Source: a virus
DNA: 23,645 bases
IMG/VR virus record: IMGVR_UViG_3300042261_000412
Span: 1-23,645 of that record
Reading direction: 5' to 3' (one strand)
The notes under the pieces were generated by a model. That model ran no database searches, had not been told where the DNA came from, and worked only from the letters and a program-made list of their open reading frames with translations. Of this stretch, positions 21,057 through 23,645 are shown piece by piece; the stretch's first letter is position 1, and each line of letters begins with the position of its first letter. The position numbers and the translations under genes are program-made.

Positions 21057-21293
21057 ATGGTCGTGGCACTACCCGAAGGCAAGAAGCTCATCAGCACCGC
21101 CGAGGCGGCAAAGATCCTCGGTGTGACGATGGGCCGCATGAGGCAGCTGGCCCTGCTCCCGCAGGACGAGGGCGGTCTGCAATCTTGGCTGGCGGCCCCG
21201 ACGGCCCGCGTCTTTGACGAGGCCGAGATCCGAAAGCGGGCCAAGGCCAAGCGGGCCACCGGCCGCCCTCGAGGCGGGTTCAAGGCCAACTAG
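21057..21293 (+). CDS. Small helix-turn-helix DNA-binding protein
   Basis: A 78-residue protein with a MerR/AlpA-like helix-turn-helix (LISTAEAAKILGVTMGRMRQLA, residues 11-32), a wing-like GLQSWLAAPTARVFDEAEIRKRAK (40-63) and a basic tail with an AT-hook-like GRPRG (69-73). It is probably a phage regulator or excisionase. It is transcribed divergently from the integrase from a promoter holding operator O1 and ends in its own terminator, which fits an autoregulated switch gene. The ATG is almost at the predicted transcript start. Confidence 0.72.
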   Translation: MVVALPEGKKLISTAEAAKILGVTMGRMRQLALLPQDEGGLQSWLAAPTARVFDEAEIRKRAKAKRATGRPRGGFKAN

Positions 21294-21310
21294 GACCCGT
21301 TCCCCCCTGC

Positions 21311-21346
21311 TTTTGCCGTGAAACACGGTGGCAAAAAATCTTTTTC
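21311..21346 (+). terminator. Rho-independent terminator after the HTH gene
   Basis: TTTTGCC (21311-21317) pairs with GGCAAAA (21330-21336), with an inner CCGTG/CACGG alternative, followed by TCTTTTTCT. The gene's stop codon is 18 bases upstream. It isolates the HTH transcript from the next promoter at 21354. Confidence 0.72.
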
Positions 21347-21353
21347 TCATCCC

Positions 21354-21381
21354 TTGCACGTTCTAACGCCGACGCTAGAAT
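21354..21381 (+). promoter_or_regulatory. Promoter with operator copy O2
   Basis: TTGCAC (21354-21359) and TAGAAT (21376-21381) are spaced 16 bases. CTAACGCCGACGCTAG (21363-21378) lies in the spacer and overlaps the -10 element, the same geometry as O1. It would drive the two short genes that follow. Confidence 0.68.
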
Positions 21382-21435
21382 ACGGGCGTGGCGAGCAAGT
21401 GAGGCACGCCGGCCAGCAAAACGGGAGACGAAACG

Positions 21436-21591
21436 ATGAACGCCTGCAAAACGATCAGCGTGTGGGATGTGAAGGCGATGCAAGACAAGCTTTCCGATGT
21501 CGTGCAAATGATGTTTGCCGCCGGGCTGGACAACGAGGCTCGCGAGATGCTCAAGGTTTTCGACAAGGTCATTGAGCTGGCCGCCGAGTGA
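21436..21591 (+). CDS. Short early protein of 51 residues
   Basis: A short gene encoding an acidic helical protein (MNACKTISVWDVKAM, then KLSDVVQMMFAAGLDNEAREML, ending FDKVIELAAE). GGGAG at 21423-21427 precedes the ATG by 8 bases, and the gene lies about 50 bases after a strong promoter-like sequence. No family recognised. Its codon use and ribosome binding site support it as real despite its size. Confidence 0.6.
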   Translation: MNACKTISVWDVKAMQDKLSDVVQMMFAAGLDNEAREMLKVFDKVIELAAE

Positions 21592-21601
21592 CCGCCAGTC
21601 G

Positions 21602-21627
21602 GCCCGCCGGCAACAGGGTCGGCGGGC
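21602..21627 (+). other. GC-rich hairpin between two short genes
   Basis: GCCCGCCG (21602-21609) and CGGCGGGC (21620-21627) form a perfect 8-bp stem with a 10-base loop, 10 bases after the stop of the 51-residue gene and without a T tract. It may protect the upstream transcript or attenuate the downstream gene. Confidence 0.45.
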
Positions 21628-21658
21628 ACAGGATTCTCTGGCCAAGGAGGGCCACGCA

Positions 21659-21802
21659 ATGCGACGCCGCATCAACTCACTGCTCGCCGCTCTGACGCTC
21701 GTGCGTCTTGGCCAGGAGCTCGGCACTGACTCGCCAGCCGCTCGAGCAGTCCACGACCTTCTCGGCCTTCTGGCCAACACGCTCGGAAGCTTCGCTCGTT
21801 GA
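21659..21802 (+). CDS. Short early protein of 47 residues
   Basis: A short gene with an ideal AAGGAGG (21644-21650) eight bases before ATG 21659. The product is MRRRINSLLAALTLVRLGQ, then ELGTDSPAARAVHDLLGLLANTLGSFAR, a basic amphipathic start followed by helices. No family recognised. The in-frame open region upstream of the ATG lacks a start signal. Its stop codon lies within the -35 box of the next promoter. Confidence 0.6.
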   Translation: MRRRINSLLAALTLVRLGQELGTDSPAARAVHDLLGLLANTLGSFAR

Positions 21803-21855
21803 CACGTTCTAACGCCGCCGCTATCCTGCCGCCGCTGTTCTAACGCCGACGCTAT
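21799..21855 (+). promoter_or_regulatory. Promoter with tandem operator copies O3 and O4
   Basis: TTGACA (21799-21804) and TATCCT (21822-21827) are spaced 17 bases, with CTAACGCCGCCGCTAT (O3, 21809-21824) in the spacer and over the -10 box. A second copy, CTAACGCCGACGCTAT (O4, 21840-21855), begins exactly 31 bases later, about three helical turns, so two bound dimers would lie on the same face. This would control the RecT operon. Confidence 0.66.
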
Positions 21856-21937
21856 GCAGTGCCTGTACAAAGTTTCGACTCCCGCAAGTTCCACTGGATT
21901 CTCTGCAAACACCACAAAAATCCTGTCAGGCAAACCG

Positions 21938-21965
21938 TTGACGAGCACGTGGACAGACGTACACT
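21938..21965 (+). promoter_or_regulatory. Second candidate promoter before the RecT operon
   Basis: TTGACG (21938-21943) and TACACT (21960-21965) are spaced 16 bases; transcription would start about 20 bases before ATG 21992. CGTACAC here matches half of the palindrome in the integrase promoter. It has no copy of the operator seen in the other early promoters. Confidence 0.4.
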
Positions 21966-21991
21966 TCGCCCCACCAATGAAGGAGAGGCCC

Positions 21992-22228
21992 ATGACGACC
22001 GCTGACCCGCACCACAACGAGTATCTGGCCGCAATCGCCGGCCTGCCGGAGCAGACGCCTAGCCGCCGTCCTGACTACGCCGTCGGCGACTTCGTGAGCG
22101 GCTACACGGACGGCCGTCGCTGGGCAGGTCGTGTCCAGTGGTTCGACGCCGACAGGCCGACGCCGCACATCGTCGTGCACGAGGGCAGCAGCCTCGGGAC
22201 GTACCCGGTCAAGGACATCACGCACTGA
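21992..22228 (+). CDS. Small beta-domain early protein
   Basis: A 78-residue protein without a certain family. Residues 29-78 (DYAVGDFVSGYTDGRRWAGRVQWFD, then IVVHEGSSLGTYPVKDITH) look like a small SH3-like beta barrel. AAGGAGAGG (21980-21988) fixes ATG 21992. The frame is open back to 21854, but that part overlaps the promoter region and is rejected. It is the first gene of the presumed recombination operon. Confidence 0.62.
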   Translation: MTTADPHHNEYLAAIAGLPEQTPSRRPDYAVGDFVSGYTDGRRWAGRVQWFDADRPTPHIVVHEGSSLGTYPVKDITH

Positions 22229-22235
22229 CACAGGA

Positions 22236-22322
22236 CCGCCCCGGCAGGAAGCCAGGGCGGCAGGGAGCCGGAGGATCCGGCGAGGCAAGGACGACACCCC
22301 GCCGAGCAGGACGCCAGGCGGG
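22236..22322 (+). other. Three tandem hairpins before the RecT gene
   Basis: The gap between two early genes holds three GC-rich stems: CCGCCC/GGGCGG (22236-22260), GCCGG/CCGGC (22267-22281) and CCCGCC/GGCGGG (22298-22322). The loops of the first and third share GCAGGA-x-GCCA. There is no T tract. They may control RecT translation or be processing signals. I see no gene here. Confidence 0.45.
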
Positions 22323-22348
22323 ATTTCACACACCAGAAAGGGCGACAC

Positions 22349-23014
22349 ATGACGACGCAAATTGCAAACACGCAGGACCGCAAGAGCATCCTGCTTTCGA
22401 TGGCCACGAAGTTCGGAATGGAGCCGGCGGCATTTGAGTCAACCGTCCGGGCCACCTGCGGCTGCGACAAGGCGACGAAGGAGCAGTTCGCGGCCTTCTT
22501 GCTCGTGGCCAACGAGTACGGGCTAAACCCCATCACAAAGGAGATCTACGCATTTCCGACTCGAGGTGGCGGGATCCAGCCAATCGTCGGCATCGACGGC
22601 TGGATGACCATGGCGAACAACCACCCTGCCTACGACGGCATCACGTTCGTCGACCGGTTGAGTGACGACGGGCAGCTTCTGGCGATCACCGCCCAGGTGC
22701 ACCGCAAGGATCGTCAGCACCCGGTCGAGGTCACCGAGTACCTGGCCGAGTGCCGCCAGGGCACCGACCCGTGGAAGAAATGGCCGGCACGGATGCTGCG
22801 GCACAAGGCTGCCATACAGGCCATCCGCTACGCCTTCGGCTTCTCGGGCATCGTTGACCCGGACGAGGCCGACCGGATGCGGCCAAGCGTCAACGTCACG
22901 GTCAACCACGCCACGGTGCACCGTCCGCAGCGTCTGTCGGCACCAGTCGTCGAGGCCGAGGACAACGGCCAGGAGTTCCCTCACGAGGCCGCCGAGCACG
23001 AGGTGACGGCATGA
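22349..23014 (+). CDS. RecT/Bet-family single-strand annealing protein
   Basis: A 221-residue recombinase that anneals complementary single strands in phage recombination. The signatures are FAAFLLVANEYGLNPITKEIYAFPTRGGGIQPIVGIDGWMTMANNHPAYDGI (about 49-100), which is the lambda Bet/RecT core, then YLAECRQGTDPWKKWPARMLRHKAAIQAIRYAFGFSGIVDPDEADR. The C-terminal tail (185-221) is acidic and variable, as usual. GAAAGGG lies 7 bases before ATG 22349. No exonuclease partner is visible within the window; it may follow the window end. Confidence 0.92.
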   Translation: MTTQIANTQDRKSILLSMATKFGMEPAAFESTVRATCGCDKATKEQFAAFLLVANEYGLNPITKEIYAFPTRGGGIQPIVGIDGWMTMANNHPAYDGITFVDRLSDDGQLLAITAQVHRKDRQHPVEVTEYLAECRQGTDPWKKWPARMLRHKAAIQAIRYAFGFSGIVDPDEADRMRPSVNVTVNHATVHRPQRLSAPVVEAEDNGQEFPHEAAEHEVTA

Positions 23015-23232
23015 CCATGGACGAGGCCATCAAGGCGATCCGCACGGCCACGTCAGCGACGGCCGCCGCTGCTGTACGCAACGAGGTTGCCATGCAGGCT
23101 CATCGCGGCGAGCGGCCACGCAAGGACTGGGACGCTGTCCTTGACGCCTACTTCGAGGTCTGGGGCAACGCCACGCAGTCAGCGTCGTTGGACTGCGGGC
23201 CACGACGGGGAACCAACTGGACGGGGGACTAA
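23011..23232 (+). CDS. Small helical early protein
   Basis: A 73-residue protein with no recognised family, starting in an ATGA overlap with the RecT gene. Residues 1-54 are helical (MTMDEAIKAIRTATSATAAAAVRNEVAMQ and WDAVLDAYFEVW). The C-terminus CGPRRGTNWTGD is polar. Translational coupling to RecT suggests a shared function, which is inference. Confidence 0.58.
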   Translation: MTMDEAIKAIRTATSATAAAAVRNEVAMQAHRGERPRKDWDAVLDAYFEVWGNATQSASLDCGPRRGTNWTGD

Positions 23233-23381
23233 GACACGCCCGGCCGCAGGGCGAAGCCGCACTCCAGCGGCTGCGGCGTCGAAGCGGGAGACGACCAAAT
23301 CCACCGCAGTCGCACTCGTGTCCATGACGAGCGAAGCGACCGCCGGCCCGGCGTGACAGGGCAAATACACAAGGACGTGCC
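23233..23381. other. Intergenic region with a short hairpin
   Basis: No gene is supported here. AGCCGC and GCGGCT (23255-23260, 23267-23272) form a 6-bp stem with a 6-base loop. AAGGA just before 23382 belongs to the next gene. Confidence 0.4.
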
Positions 23382-23645
23382 ATGAACGAACTAGATGATT
23401 ACCCGCTGTTTCGACGCACGGACCCGGTGACGTCAAAGGTCGCCGGTACTCGAGCTCGTGAGTTCAAGGGCGAGCACGAGCGACTGATCCTGCAGGCGCT
23501 CAGCCTGGCGGATGGCACGAAGGACGAGATCGCGGCCAGGTGCGGCCTCAGCGAGCAGATGGTCATCCGCCGTCGGGCCGGGTTGCTGCGGGCTGGGCTG
23601 ATCGTGTTGACCGGTGAGCGAAGAAGGACGCCAAGCGGAAACACC
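23382..23645 (+). CDS. Winged-helix DNA-binding protein, cut by the window end
   Basis: The first 88 residues of an open gene. After a polar start (MNELDDYPLFRRTDPVTSKVAG) comes a helical and winged-helix pattern: HERLILQALSLADGTKDEIAARCGLSEQMVIRRRAGLLRAGLIVLTGERRRTPSG. This resembles small phage winged-helix proteins with a TADEIAERCGL-like recognition region and a final E.RR..SGR.A. It may regulate early genes. AAGGA sits 7 bases before ATG 23382. The stop is not in the window. Confidence 0.72.
   Translation, partial: MNELDDYPLFRRTDPVTSKVAGTRAREFKGEHERLILQALSLADGTKDEIAARCGLSEQMVIRRRAGLLRAGLIVLTGERRRTPSGNT

Noticed and set aside
1-23645. tRNA or rRNA genes
   Set aside because: No cloverleaf-like or rRNA-like segment was recognised by eye; a dedicated tRNA scan would be needed to exclude them fully.

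Overview
The window is most of the genome of a temperate tailed phage or prophage with a siphovirus-type, HK97-like virion. The base composition is GC-rich. Three things suggest the lineage: the gene order terS-terL-portal-protease-capsid-connectors-tail tube-chaperones-tape measure, a tyrosine integrase, and a RecT/Bet-type annealase. The host cannot be read directly. The cassette recombination sites resemble integron attC sites I associate with planctomycete or environmental integrons, so a planctomycete-like aquatic host is a weak guess only.

Layout. Positions 84-12993 (+) hold packaging, head, connector, tail tube, tail chaperone, tape measure and one probable distal tail gene, tightly packed with many 1-60 bp overlaps. 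A DXD glycosyltransferase-like gene sits inside the head module. Positions 13003-14833 hold small beta-rich and cysteine-rich proteins, probably tail tip or virion accessories; one is visibly AT-richer than its neighbours. Positions 14865-17139 hold a translationally coupled accessory operon: a HExxH protein, a small basic protein, a calcineurin-like phosphoesterase, a DUF1599/MazG-like protein and a short helical protein. It ends in a long hairpin near 17147-17193.

Positions 17303-19841 are the most unusual part. Five genes on the minus strand (DNA adenine methyltransferase, three small unknowns, HNH endonuclease) each sit in a unit with one 89-90 bp imperfect palindrome. The five palindromes have the architecture of integron attC sites. 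The first 7 bases of every unit are exactly complementary to the R'' box of that unit's own attC, which is the signature of integron gene cassettes. No integron integrase is visible. All five genes run opposite to the canonical attC direction. In four of the five sites the loop carries a ribosome binding site and ATG, so the attC arm encodes the N-terminus of the methyltransferase, the HNH protein and one unknown.

The tyrosine recombinase (19850-20821, minus) follows, with its stop codon 8 bp from the last attC. The regulatory and early region (20822-23645, +) has a 16-bp operator-like palindrome in four copies, each placed in or next to a sigma70-like promoter. It also has a small helix-turn-helix gene with its own terminator, two very short genes, a small beta protein, the RecT-like annealase and a winged-helix gene cut by the window end. 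No endolysin, holin, replication initiator or CI-like repressor was recognised; they may lie outside the window.
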